Below are positions 1 to 7,265 of a stretch of 41,461 nt of DNA, piece by piece (the stretch's first letter is position 1; every line of letters starts with the position of its first letter). A model generated the notes under the pieces. The model made no database searches and was not told the origin of the DNA. It worked only from the letters and a program-made list of their open reading frames with translations. The DNA comes from Bacteroidales bacterium (GTDB lineage Bacteria > Bacteroidota > Bacteroidia > Bacteroidales > UBA932), in contig JAFZVQ010000025.1 of NCBI GenBank assembly GCA_017617715.1, positions 1 through 41,461 of the forward strand, written 5' to 3'. Both the position numbers and the translations under genes were made by a program.

Positions 1-1976
1 AACAACTGATTGTCATTCTTGTAAATGCGATACCATGTGGCCACATAAACATCACCCGTGGACGTGACAACCAGAGGACGAAAATCTTCTTTGTTGTTTT
101 CGAAACAGCCTCCGCCTTTTTGCTCAAGCGTCCGAATGACGGTACCGTCACAGTATTCTATTATCTTCTGATCGTTTTCGTCACTGGTGTTAAAACATAC
201 AGCATAATAAATATGTCCGCCGGCTGTGCAAAGGGCAACGTCGTGGTATCCGGGCTGTTGGATGGCGTATAGTTCCTGCCCGTTTTTCGTAAGCACGTCC
301 TTGAATGTGCCATCGCTCTGTTCAACACGTAAGATATAGACATCGCCCTCGTCCGATATGTCGATTGCCGGCGTATGATTTCGTTTTGAAATTTCGGTCT
401 CCGACCATTTTCCTCCCGAGTATTTATATAGAACAGTAGAATACTCTCCATAAGAATTCTTGATGGGGGCGGCTATGTACAGATCTCCGTTGGGAGCAAG
501 GGCGCTGCGCACATTCTGCATCCGCGCATAGCTACCGTCGATGTAGCTGGTTGTGCTTGTCCCGTCAGGCTTGATAATGACTACATAATCCCGTCCGGAA
601 GACCAGTCGTGCCATACAATCGCTACGGTGCCGTTCCTGGCGGTCATACTCATGAGGTCATCACCACTGTTCGTTTTGGGGATTTCGTAGAGCGGCTTTC
701 GGTTTTTGCAAAGGTACCAATTGGGACTGTACACTTCTACGCTGTATAAATCAGCCCCGTCAGAACAAATGCCATAAGTCGAGTAATAATAGAAATTACT
801 GCCGTTGAACTTCCCTGTGAGGGGGTCCGGCTCACCGTTGACGTAAAGATCAGTACCGCGATTGAGCTTATAGTACACCCGTGCTCCCGCTTTATTGCCT
901 ACCGTCACGGCGCAGCTGGCGGTGAAGCCGCCCTCCTCTGAGGTTGCGGTAATGGTGGCCGTGCCTTCCTTGATAGCGATTACCTTACCCTGGTCGGATA
1001 CCGTAGCAACATCTCCGTTGCTGGATGCCCAGCTGACTTTCTTGTTGGCAGCGTATTCGGGTGTATAGACGACGGAGAGCGTGGCGGTCTGGCCTATTGT
1101 GAGCGTGAGTTCCGAAGGGCTCAGGCTGATGCCCTTGAGGGTTGCGTCCTGGGTGACGGTGACTTCGCACCAGCCCTGCTGGTCGGGGTACTCCGTGGAA
1201 CGGGCGTAGATTCTGGTCGTTCCTTTAGCTATTCCTGTCACCAGACCGTTATCATCGACCTTTGCCACGGAGGTATTCTGGGAGGCCCATTCCACCTCCT
1301 GATTGGCTCCTGCCGGGGAAACGGTGGCGCTGAGCTGGACCGTGGTGCCTTCTGATATCTCTGCGGTGGCGGGGGAGACCGTCACTCCGTCGGCAACGAT
1401 TATTTCGGAGACCGTTACCTCGCAGGTCGCCGTGAAACCGCCGTCGTCGGTCTTTACCGTGATCGTGGCTTTGCCGCCTTTCAGCGCCTCCACGGTGCCG
1501 TTTTCATTCACGCTGGCCACCTCGGGGGCGCTGCTGCTCCAGGTAATCGTTTTGTTGCTGGCGTCTTCCGGTTCCACGGTGGGTGCCAGGCCTATGCGGT
1601 CGCCGACCTTGAGCTCCAGCGTTGCCCTGTCGAGCTTTACGCCCGTCACGGAAACGAAGTTCTTGCTCACGTACACGTTGCAGGCGTCGGTCTTGGCGCC
1701 GGCAAACGTGGTGACAGTAATGATGGCATTTCCGTCGCTTACGGCCGTTACCTTGCCGTTCTGGTCGACCGTGGCTACCGCTGGCACGGTGCTGCTCCAG
1801 CTCAGGGCGGTATTGGTGGCGTTCGCCGGTTCTATTGTGGCCTCCAGCACCTCGGTGCCGCCCACTTTGAGCATGAGGTCGTGCTTGTTGAGGGTGACGG
1901 ATGTGGGGTCAACTTCAGGGTTGCAGCCGGCGGCGAGGGCGAGCAGCGCCGCGAGCGCGAAGAGGATTCGTTTCAT
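1..1976 (-). CDS. Large BIG2 Ig-like lipoprotein, 3' end outside window
   Basis: The gene starts at 1976 and stays open to base 1, so 658 residues are visible and the C terminus is missing. The N terminus is a lipoprotein signal: basic start, alanine/leucine-rich stretch and lipobox LAAGC with Cys18. Four bacterial Ig-like group 2 (BIG2) repeats follow, at about residues 22-105, 110-188, 193-272 and 277-359. Each has the pattern of an S-x-T/A-L strand, a 'P..A' loop, a W(S/A)S core and a 'V.G...G.A.I.V' end. From about 360 on there are short repeated strands with 'GD(L/V)Y(I/V)A' turns, which suggests a beta-propeller-like domain. BIG2 repeats usually act as spacers or adhesive modules on surface proteins, so surface display is likely. 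It begins 16 nt after the STAS-like gene and looks like the third gene of that operon. Ligand and function are unknown. Confidence 0.85.
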   Translation of the reverse strand, partial: MKRILFALAALLALAAGCNPEVDPTSVTLNKHDLMLKVGGTEVLEATIEPANATNTALSWSSTVPAVATVDQNGKVTAVSDGNAIITVTTFAGAKTDACNVYVSKNFVSVTGVKLDRATLELKVGDRIGLAPTVEPEDASNKTITWSSSAPEVASVNENGTVEALKGGKATITVKTDDGGFTATCEVTVSEIIVADGVTVSPATAEISEGTTVQLSATVSPAGANQEVEWASQNTSVAKVDDNGLVTGIAKGTTRIYARSTEYPDQQGWCEVTVTQDATLKGISLSPSELTLTIGQTATLSVVYTPEYAANKKVSWASSNGDVATVSDQGKVIAIKEGTATITATSEEGGFTASCAVTVGNKAGARVYYKLNRGTDLYVNGEPDPLTGKFNGSNFYYYSTYGICSDGADLYSVEVYSPNWYLCKNRKPLYEIPKTNSGDDLMSMTARNGTVAIVWHDWSSGRDYVVIIKPDGTSTTSYIDGSYARMQNVRSALAPNGDLYIAAPIKNSYGEYSTVLYKYSGGKWSETEISKRNHTPAIDISDEGDVYILRVEQSDGTFKDVLTKNGQELYAIQQPGYHDVALCTAGGHIYYAVCFNTSDENDQKIIEYCDGTVIRTLEQKGGGCFENNKEDFRPLVVTSTGDVYVATWYRIYKNDNQL

Positions 1977-1992
1977 ATATGACTGGATGTTA

Positions 1993-2298
1993 TCACCTGG
2001 GCAGTTCGTTAACCAGCTGCATGTGGCGTCGTTTCAGAGCAGTAAGGATACTGCGTTCGGTCATAGGGGTAAGGCCGGTAAACGTAGTTTTGGATTTCAA
2101 CTCGTCCAATGGCATTTCCAGAAGAAGCTTGGCGATGCATTCGTCGGCAAATGAATTGGTGACCGTGTCTATACCGGAGAAATCGAGCGCGACTCTCTCT
2201 TCTCCATCCAAAAGCGGACGGAGATCAGCTCTAATCTTGGCTCCGAGGAGACGAGTCCCCATGCTGTCACCATATTTGGAGAACTTGAAAATTACCAT
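1993..2298 (-). CDS. STAS-like domain protein (DUF4325)
   Basis: A 101-residue protein that resembles the DUF4325 STAS-like family: an N-terminal 'GxRLLG..IR..L.PLL' helix, the central strand 'RVALDFSGIDTVTNSFADE', and a C-terminal helical part. The F(S)GI-x6-SFADE signature is the family's most characteristic segment. Such proteins usually sit next to a GHKL-type ATP-binding protein and are thought to behave like an anti-anti-sigma or partner-switch pair. Here the upstream gene is such an ATPase. The ATG overlaps the TGGTAA that ends the reading frame upstream, a sign of translational coupling. The family match comes from sequence pattern only; the pathway is unknown. Confidence 0.8.
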   Translation of the reverse strand: MVIFKFSKYGDSMGTRLLGAKIRADLRPLLDGEERVALDFSGIDTVTNSFADECIAKLLLEMPLDELKSKTTFTGLTPMTERSILTALKRRHMQLVNELPR

Positions 2299-2418
2299 AG
2301 TTTGTCCAATTCCGAGTTATTATCCAAAAACAACAAATCAAATTCTTCCGCCGGGTCCGTTCTGTGATCTACCACAGACGCAGGATCGATGTCCATATTG
2401 GATCGGAGTTCAAAGTAG
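2292..2418 (-). pseudogene. Out-of-frame C-terminal remnant of the ATP-binding protein
   Basis: In a frame different from the ATPase reading frame, this stretch encodes an acidic tail with 'VVDHRTDPAEEF' and the ending 'SELDKLW', then TAA. The TGGTAA ending overlaps the ATG of the next gene, as expected for the true end of a translationally coupled gene. From memory of the family, the full-length ATPase partners of DUF4325 end with this kind of acidic tail ('VD.RTD..EEF..FL....LD.LW'). This is pattern recognition, not a search result. Confidence 0.5.
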
Positions 2419-2827
2419 ATGTAGAATACAGGCCGAACCCCATTCCCTTTCCGTCTGATACCCGATCCCTGATGCAATACTCCAGAGCCTGCTGTTCAGA
2501 AATATTCTCATACTCAGTATTCTGTGCAAGAGACCTCCGGATGCCAATACCGTCATCGGCCACCAGGATTTGAATAAGATGCTGAGATTCAGAGTAATTC
2601 GTTATGACTATCCCGACATTCTTGCCGGAATGTATCAGCACGTTATCCATCACTTCGTAGAAACAATAACTCATTCCCTGAAGCAAAGATGTCTCCACTT
2701 CGGGCTGATGAATCAAAACCTCTACCAGTCTGCGGTACACTTGCTGGATGTTCTTTTCGTCGAACATCTCTATACAGACGTTTTCGGCAGAAGGGAAGTA
2801 TTGATGAATTAATGTATCTACGTTCAT
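2369..2827 (-). CDS. GHKL-type ATP-binding protein, apparently broken at the C terminus
   Basis: The ATG at 2827 is preferred because it lies 26 nt from a good promoter; the reading frame could extend to 2896 but that start falls on the promoter. The product is 152 residues. It contains the N box (E-x-MDNVLIHS), the G1 box (DDGIGI) and the G2 box (GKGMGFGLY) of a histidine-kinase-like ATPase fold. Immediately after the G2 box the frame runs into an unconvincing tail and stops at 2369. A different frame carries an acidic tail ending exactly at the start of the STAS-like gene. I infer an internal deletion or frameshift that removed the last strands of the ATPase domain, so the gene is probably inactive or makes a truncated protein. 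Partner proteins of DUF4325 are typically longer. Confidence 0.65.
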   Translation of the reverse strand: MNVDTLIHQYFPSAENVCIEMFDEKNIQQVYRRLVEVLIHQPEVETSLLQGMSYCFYEVMDNVLIHSGKNVGIVITNYSESQHLIQILVADDGIGIRRSLAQNTEYENISEQQALEYCIRDRVSDGKGMGFGLYSTSTLNSDPIWTSILRLW

Positions 2828-2853
2828 ATAGTTATGAAATTCCACGATTTCCA

Positions 2854-2885
2854 CAAAGATAACAAGACATCGAGAGAAAAACAAA
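2854..2885 (-). promoter_or_regulatory. Bacteroidota promoter for the ATPase/STAS/BIG2 operon
   Basis: Read on the minus strand: TTTG (2885-2882), a 20-nt spacer, then TATCTTTG (2861-2854), matching the Bacteroidota sigma-ABfr consensus TTTG-N19-20-TAnnTTTG. The start codon at 2827 lies 26 nt beyond the -7 element. Confidence 0.7.
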
Positions 2886-3032
2886 ATACTTAACAATATA
2901 TTATCTAAGAGGAGCTACGAAGAAGAGGCCGACCCTTTTTACCCGGTGGAAAGTGCACTTACTGGCCTGGGAGCCACATTTTGCACTTCTCAGTCAGTCA
3001 TCAGTCTGTCATTTGAAATAATTGCTTATATT
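2886..3032. other. Spacer between the minus-strand accessory operon and the B12 operon
   Basis: No reading frame here looks coding. The only visible structures are a 10-bp palindrome AAGTGCACTT at 2951-2960, a few CAGT repeats near 2992-3006, and a weak TATATTTA at 3027-3034 that resembles a -7 element but has no TTTG at the right distance. The promoter of the B12 operon must lie here, but I cannot assign it with confidence. Confidence 0.4.
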
Positions 3033-3137
3033 TACGGTGTATTGGAGATACCGGCGGGGGAATCCGGTGGAAGTCCGGCGCTGTGCCCGCAACTGTAGAT
3101 TCCTTCAGGGGAAAAGTCAGAATGCCTGCCTGTATCA
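3033..3137 (+). ncRNA. Cobalamin riboswitch aptamer
   Basis: The conserved core of the adenosylcobalamin-type aptamer is visible: GGGAATCCGGTGGAAGTCC at about 3056-3074, then the GCCCGCAACTGT core at about 3087-3098, and the B12-box-like AAGTCAGAATGCCTGCC at about 3114-3130. GATAC (3047-3051) and GTATC (3132-3136) can pair to close the element. It lies directly upstream of the btuG-btuB pair, the expected target. Binding of cobalamin normally lowers expression of B12 uptake genes. Confidence 0.92.
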
Positions 3138-3193
3138 AGTTTTTGTCCGGGCTCGGGGACAAGTGCCGGCAGTAACGTAAAACATCATTCATA
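3138..3193 (+). promoter_or_regulatory. Riboswitch expression platform
   Basis: Between the aptamer and the btuG ATG a hairpin TTGTCC (3143-3148) / GGACAA (3157-3162) with an 8-nt loop can form. It is not followed by a T-run, so control of translation initiation is more likely than classical termination. There is no Shine-Dalgarno sequence to mask, which fits this phylum. Confidence 0.45.
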
Positions 3194-4354
3194 ATGAAAA
3201 AAGCTTTTTTGCTTTTGCTTTCCGGCATGCTGGTTTTTGCCTCTTGCCAATTACCCCTGTTTCCCGACAACACATCCAAGGAGGCCAAGCTTACCGGCAC
3301 GGTCGTCGATGTGGGCACCCTTTCGGGCTTCTCTAAGCTCTTCGTCCTCAATGAAGGCCAGATGGGCACGAACAATGCCTCCCTGGACATGCTCCGCCTG
3401 TCGGACTGCAATTACATCACCGGCGTGTTCAAGAAAATGAATCCCAAGGAAACCGCCGGCCTTGGCGATGTGGGCAACGACATCGTCACAATCGGCGACG
3501 AGCTTTGGATAGCCGTCAACAATTCCGGTATCGTGGACATCCTCAGCGCTAAAGACGAGACTGAAATCGCCGCCGTCCAGGTGCCGATGCCCCGCTGTCT
3601 GGCATTCGACGCCAATTATGTCTATGTGACTTCCTGGAACGGCGCCGTGACCGTGTATGGCCCGGACTGGTCCGTGGACCAGGAAAAGTCCAAAAACCCC
3701 AAGGGCGCGGTGTACAGGATAGACCGGTACACGAAGAAGCTGGACGGCTCCGTGGAGGTGGGTTACCAGCCTGAGGGCATTGCATTGTATGACGGCAAAC
3801 TGTATGTGGCCAATTCCGGCGGCATTTCTTCGTCGCAGCCGCCCTTATATTCCTACGACAAGACCGTCAGCGTGGTGGACCTGGCCACTTTCAAGGTCAC
3901 CAAAACCATCGAAGTGGAAATCAATCCCCAGAAGGTCTATGCCGACGGCAAGGGCAACATCTATGTGTCCTCGTTCGGTAATTATACCACCGTCCATTCC
4001 TGCCTGTGGCATATCAAGCCCGACGGCTCTGCCGCCAAAGTGTCCGATCTGGCCAGTTTCACGGCCGCCCTCGGAGATACTGTCTATTGCATGGGCAACG
4101 CAAATGAGTTTGACTACAATGCTATTCCCTCATGGCGTTCATGGAAGTGCAAGGACGGGGTCAAAATCAACTGGGGCGTAGGAGCTCTTCCCGGTTTTTG
4201 CGTAAATGGCTTTGCTGCACTCCCCGGCGGGTATTTCATCGTTGCAGATGCCGGTAATTACTTTGAACCCGGCACCGTGACCCTTTACCATGACGATCAA
4301 TTGAAGTGGACCGTCATGGCGGGCGTCTGTCCCGGCCATTTCGCCATCTGGTAG
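3194..4354 (+). CDS. btuG: BtuG-like surface B12-binding beta-propeller lipoprotein
   Basis: A 386-residue protein with a lipoprotein signal (lipobox FASC, Cys18) and repeated propeller blades. The strand-turn patterns include 'LFVLNEGQMGTNNASL', 'LWIAVNNSGIVDIL', 'YVYVTSWNG', 'LYVANSGG' and 'IYVSSFG', as in YncE-type seven-bladed propellers. In gut Bacteroides, BtuG is an outer-surface lipoprotein that binds cobalamin with very high affinity and lids the TonB-dependent receptor BtuB. The assignment rests on the fold pattern, the lipidation signal, the cobalamin riboswitch just upstream and the btuB gene just downstream. The stop TAG is followed immediately, in the same frame, by the TTG start of btuB. 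A generic YncE-family protein is the alternative, but the context argues for B12 binding. Confidence 0.85.
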   Translation: MKKAFLLLLSGMLVFASCQLPLFPDNTSKEAKLTGTVVDVGTLSGFSKLFVLNEGQMGTNNASLDMLRLSDCNYITGVFKKMNPKETAGLGDVGNDIVTIGDELWIAVNNSGIVDILSAKDETEIAAVQVPMPRCLAFDANYVYVTSWNGAVTVYGPDWSVDQEKSKNPKGAVYRIDRYTKKLDGSVEVGYQPEGIALYDGKLYVANSGGISSSQPPLYSYDKTVSVVDLATFKVTKTIEVEINPQKVYADGKGNIYVSSFGNYTTVHSCLWHIKPDGSAAKVSDLASFTAALGDTVYCMGNANEFDYNAIPSWRSWKCKDGVKINWGVGALPGFCVNGFAALPGGYFIVADAGNYFEPGTVTLYHDDQLKWTVMAGVCPGHFAIW

Positions 4355-6235
4355 TTGAAAGGGAGCTTAACAATCTTTCTTCTCTCGGTCTCCTTGAACG
4401 CCCTTGCCCAGGAGGCCGATACTCTCGTGGCCTCCCGGGTCAGTTCCGTGAAAAGCATCCCTGTCACGCGCGCTGCCGAAGAGGCCACGCTGGATGGGTC
4501 CCGGTCGCTTGTGGCCGATGCCGTGCGCCGCTTCACCGGCGTGCAGCTTAAGGATTACGGCGGCACGGGCGGCCTCAAGACGGTGAACGTGCGCAGTCTC
4601 GGCAGCGAGCACGTGGGCGTGTTCATCGGCGGCATACAGGTGGACAATGCACAGAACATGCAGGTGGACCTGGGGCGCTTCTCCACGGAGAGCTTCGGCT
4701 CGGTGGCGCTCTACAACGGGCAGAAGAGCCGCCGGCTGCAGACCGCGAAAGAGTATGCGGGCGGGGCGGCGCTCTACCTTGAGCCGGCGAGGCCGGTCAA
4801 GGACAGCTGGCGGATACGGGCCCGGGGCGGCTCGTTCGGCACGGCTGGTGCTGCCCTCCGGCGGGAGAAGGTCTGGCGGAACCTGCGCTTCAGCGCGGGC
4901 GCGGAGGGCCTCTACAGCGGCGGGCGTTACCGTTACCAGTTCTTCGATACCACCCTGGTGCGGGAGAACTCCGACCTGCGCTCGCTGCGCCTGGAAAGCC
5001 GTCTGGAGGGGAAGCTGCTCGGCGGCAACTGGGACCTTATGATATATGGTTACGGCTCCGAGAGAGGCTTCCCCGGCCCCGTGATACGCCGCGCCGCCGG
5101 CTTCCCGCTCAGTGCCGAGCGCCAGGCCGACCAGGACGCCTTCCTGCAGGGAGGCTGGACGGGCGACATCACCGGACGCTACGCCGCCGCCCTGCGTTTC
5201 AAGCTCGCGGACAGCTACACCCACTACGACTCCCACCCGGAAAAGAACCCCATGGCGTTGCCCTGCGACATGCATTTCCGGCAGCAGAGCGCATACCTGT
5301 CGCTCGCCCAGTCCCTGTCGCTCGGCAGCCGCTGGTCCGTGGACCTTTCCACCGACGCCCAGCGGAACGTCCTGCAGGCGGACCGCAATTACGAAACGAC
5401 GCCCGAGCGTACCACGCTCACCGCCGTACTCGCCGGGCGCTTCATGTCCGGGCGCTTCCGGGCGGCGGCCCACATACTCTGGCAGGGCGCCTGGGATGCC
5501 GGTTCGTTCCGCTATGCCTGGATGCCCTCTGCCAGCTTCCACTGGGAGCCGTACAAATGGCTCGAAATCGAGGCCTTTGCCAAACGAAGCTGCCGCATGC
5601 CATCCTTCAACGACCTCTATTACATCACTATAGGCAACGTGCACCTGCGGCCTGAGTACGCCACCCAGACCGGCCTCGACCTGCGCCTGGGCGGCGAACA
5701 CCTGGCCTTCCGCCTCTCTCCCTACTACAACCGCGTGACGGACAAGATTGTGGCGCTGCCCACGTCCTCGCAGTTCCGCTGGAGCATGCTGAACATAGGG
5801 ACGGTGGACATCACCGGGGCGGACTCTCGTCTGGAGGCGGCGGCAAAGGCCGGGGAGTTCAGCCTGCACGGGACCCTCCGTTACACTTTCCAGCTTGCCC
5901 TGGACCACAGCGACCCGGCGAGCCGGACCTATGGCTGCCAGATTCCGTACGCCCCCATCCACAGCGGCAGCCTTGACGGGCAGGTCGAATGGCGGGGCTG
6001 GTCCTTCTCCTGGGACACCTCCGTCACCGGCCACCGCTGGTCCACCACCTCGAACACTGCCGACTACTATCTCCCGCCATGGTCCGTCAGCGACGCCACC
6101 CTCGGCAAATCCTTCGGCCGCTTCAAAGCCGGCCTCACGCTCGGCAACATCTTCAACGCCCAATATCAGATTGTCAAGGGCTACCCCATGCCAGGTACCA
6201 GCGTGCTGCTGCATCTTGAACTGCAACTGGATTAG
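4355..6235 (+). CDS. btuB: TonB-dependent cobalamin receptor BtuB
   Basis: A 626-residue outer-membrane receptor. The TTG at 4355 is the only start that includes the signal peptide (hydrophobic 'LTIFLLSVSLNALA', then QEADT). The plug domain covers about residues 40-150, with 'ADAVRRFTGVQLKDYGG', the 'VNVRSLGSEHVGVFIGGI' segment and 'VALYNGQ'. The remainder is a 22-strand-type barrel rich in aromatic alternations, with the TonB-receptor-like 'GNIFNAQYQIVKGYPMPG' near the end. There is no N-terminal carboxypeptidase-like domain, so it is the short BtuB type rather than a SusC. It would import cobalamin across the outer membrane using energy from ExbB/ExbD/TonB. Cobalamin specificity is inferred from the riboswitch and btuG. 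The barrel ends in Asp rather than the usual aromatic residue. Confidence 0.88.
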   Translation: MKGSLTIFLLSVSLNALAQEADTLVASRVSSVKSIPVTRAAEEATLDGSRSLVADAVRRFTGVQLKDYGGTGGLKTVNVRSLGSEHVGVFIGGIQVDNAQNMQVDLGRFSTESFGSVALYNGQKSRRLQTAKEYAGGAALYLEPARPVKDSWRIRARGGSFGTAGAALRREKVWRNLRFSAGAEGLYSGGRYRYQFFDTTLVRENSDLRSLRLESRLEGKLLGGNWDLMIYGYGSERGFPGPVIRRAAGFPLSAERQADQDAFLQGGWTGDITGRYAAALRFKLADSYTHYDSHPEKNPMALPCDMHFRQQSAYLSLAQSLSLGSRWSVDLSTDAQRNVLQADRNYETTPERTTLTAVLAGRFMSGRFRAAAHILWQGAWDAGSFRYAWMPSASFHWEPYKWLEIEAFAKRSCRMPSFNDLYYITIGNVHLRPEYATQTGLDLRLGGEHLAFRLSPYYNRVTDKIVALPTSSQFRWSMLNIGTVDITGADSRLEAAAKAGEFSLHGTLRYTFQLALDHSDPASRTYGCQIPYAPIHSGSLDGQVEWRGWSFSWDTSVTGHRWSTTSNTADYYLPPWSVSDATLGKSFGRFKAGLTLGNIFNAQYQIVKGYPMPGTSVLLHLELQLD

Positions 6236-6248
6236 TTGCCCGCGCCCG

Positions 6249-6280
6249 TTTGTGGATATTGAAAATCTTTCCTAACTTCG
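6249..6280 (+). promoter_or_regulatory. Promoter of the DUF4421 gene, 5 nt from the ATG
   Basis: TTTG (6249-6252), 20-nt spacer, TAACTTCG (6273-6280; one mismatch to TAnnTTTG). Only 5 nt separate the -7 element from the ATG at 6286, so the transcript should have almost no leader. Confidence 0.55.
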
Positions 6281-6285
6281 GGCCC

Positions 6286-7263
6286 ATGAAAAAAGCGCTC
6301 ATAGTGTCGCTGCTGCTTCTGGCATGGGTGCCGGGGCGCTGCCAGTTTTTCCGGAACGTGGATGACTGGCTGATGCGCAGGCAGGCCAGGCAGGTATATG
6401 ACACCACCTATATCTACCGCCCGCAGACACGGTGGCTGGTGCGCACGAAGAGCTTTTTCTTCGGAGAAAACATCACCCTTATCGCCGGGGGCGGGGAAGC
6501 AGGGGCCAACGGCTACGGATTCCGTATCGGGAACGGCTTCAACTACAAGCAGACCATTGGCGGCGGCTACCGCAACCTGGCTTTCGACGTGGGTTTCATG
6601 CCTTTCGGCAAGCGCTCGTCCGCTGATTTCTCCATCAAGGTCTATGGCAACCGCATCGGAGTCAAGGCCGAAGGCGCGCTCTGCTACGGGTTCAGCGGAA
6701 GGGCCACTGCCCTGGGTCATTCTTATGACGTCAAGCCGGGCGACGTGGTGGCCATGTACGGGATGGTCAACGCCTACTACGCCTTCAACGGAGGGCGTTT
6801 TTCCATGCCGGCGGCTATGACGCAGTCCTATTTCCAGCGCCGCAGCGCCGGCAGCCTCCTTGCTGTCGTGTCGGTCCGGGCCATGCCGGTCACGGTGCTG
6901 GATGAAGCCATAAGGGAGATGCAGATGGAGCGGGCTTTCTGCGCCCTTGCCGGCGCCGGTCTCGGCTATGGCTACAACTGGGTGCCGTCCAGGCACTGGC
7001 TGGTGCATGCATGCCTGAACGAGACCGTGGGCATCTGGAATGCTGCCGCTATGAGCATACAGGGCTATGAAAAGGAATTCAGGCGTGAGTCGCCCATTTT
7101 CGTGACCGCCGGTTCCTTCGCGCTGCTGTACTACTACCGGAAATGGTATTTCGGAATGTATGCGGACTTTGACAATATGCTCTTCCTTGGGGAAGATAAG
7201 CTCTCCATGATAATGGGCCGCACCAAGAGCAGCGCCAATTTGACCGTTGGAATAAGATTTTGA
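6286..7263 (+). CDS. DUF4421 family protein, probably outer-membrane beta barrel
   Basis: A 325-residue exported protein. The ATG at 6286 is chosen because it begins the signal peptide (MKKALIV, hydrophobic core, cleavage near GRCQ). The mature part starts with 'DDWLMRRQARQVYDTTYIYRP', then alternating strands such as 'GYGFRIGNGFNYKQTIGGGYRNLAFDVGF', and ends 'NLTVGIRF' with a C-terminal Phe as in outer-membrane barrels. This matches the Bacteroidota DUF4421 family, whose role is unknown. It follows btuB by 50 nt but has its own promoter. Its stop is 2 nt before the GH2 gene, so the two are probably co-transcribed. Confidence 0.75.
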   Translation: MKKALIVSLLLLAWVPGRCQFFRNVDDWLMRRQARQVYDTTYIYRPQTRWLVRTKSFFFGENITLIAGGGEAGANGYGFRIGNGFNYKQTIGGGYRNLAFDVGFMPFGKRSSADFSIKVYGNRIGVKAEGALCYGFSGRATALGHSYDVKPGDVVAMYGMVNAYYAFNGGRFSMPAAMTQSYFQRRSAGSLLAVVSVRAMPVTVLDEAIREMQMERAFCALAGAGLGYGYNWVPSRHWLVHACLNETVGIWNAAAMSIQGYEKEFRRESPIFVTAGSFALLYYYRKWYFGMYADFDNMLFLGEDKLSMIMGRTKSSANLTVGIRF

Positions 7264-7265
7264 TA

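Noticed and set aside
1303-2154. Plus-strand open frame of 283 codons over the BIG2 lipoprotein
   Set aside because: Antisense to four clear Ig-like repeats; product is Ser/Thr/Val-rich without motifs.
3012-3034. Promoter TTTG plus TATATTTA before the cobalamin riboswitch
   Set aside because: The spacer is only 11 nt and initiation would fall inside the aptamer, so it cannot drive a functional riboswitch.
4367-6226. Open frame of 619 codons antisense to btuB
   Set aside because: Low-complexity, Ala/Gly/Arg/Val-rich product without motifs, exactly mirroring btuB; a codon-bias shadow.
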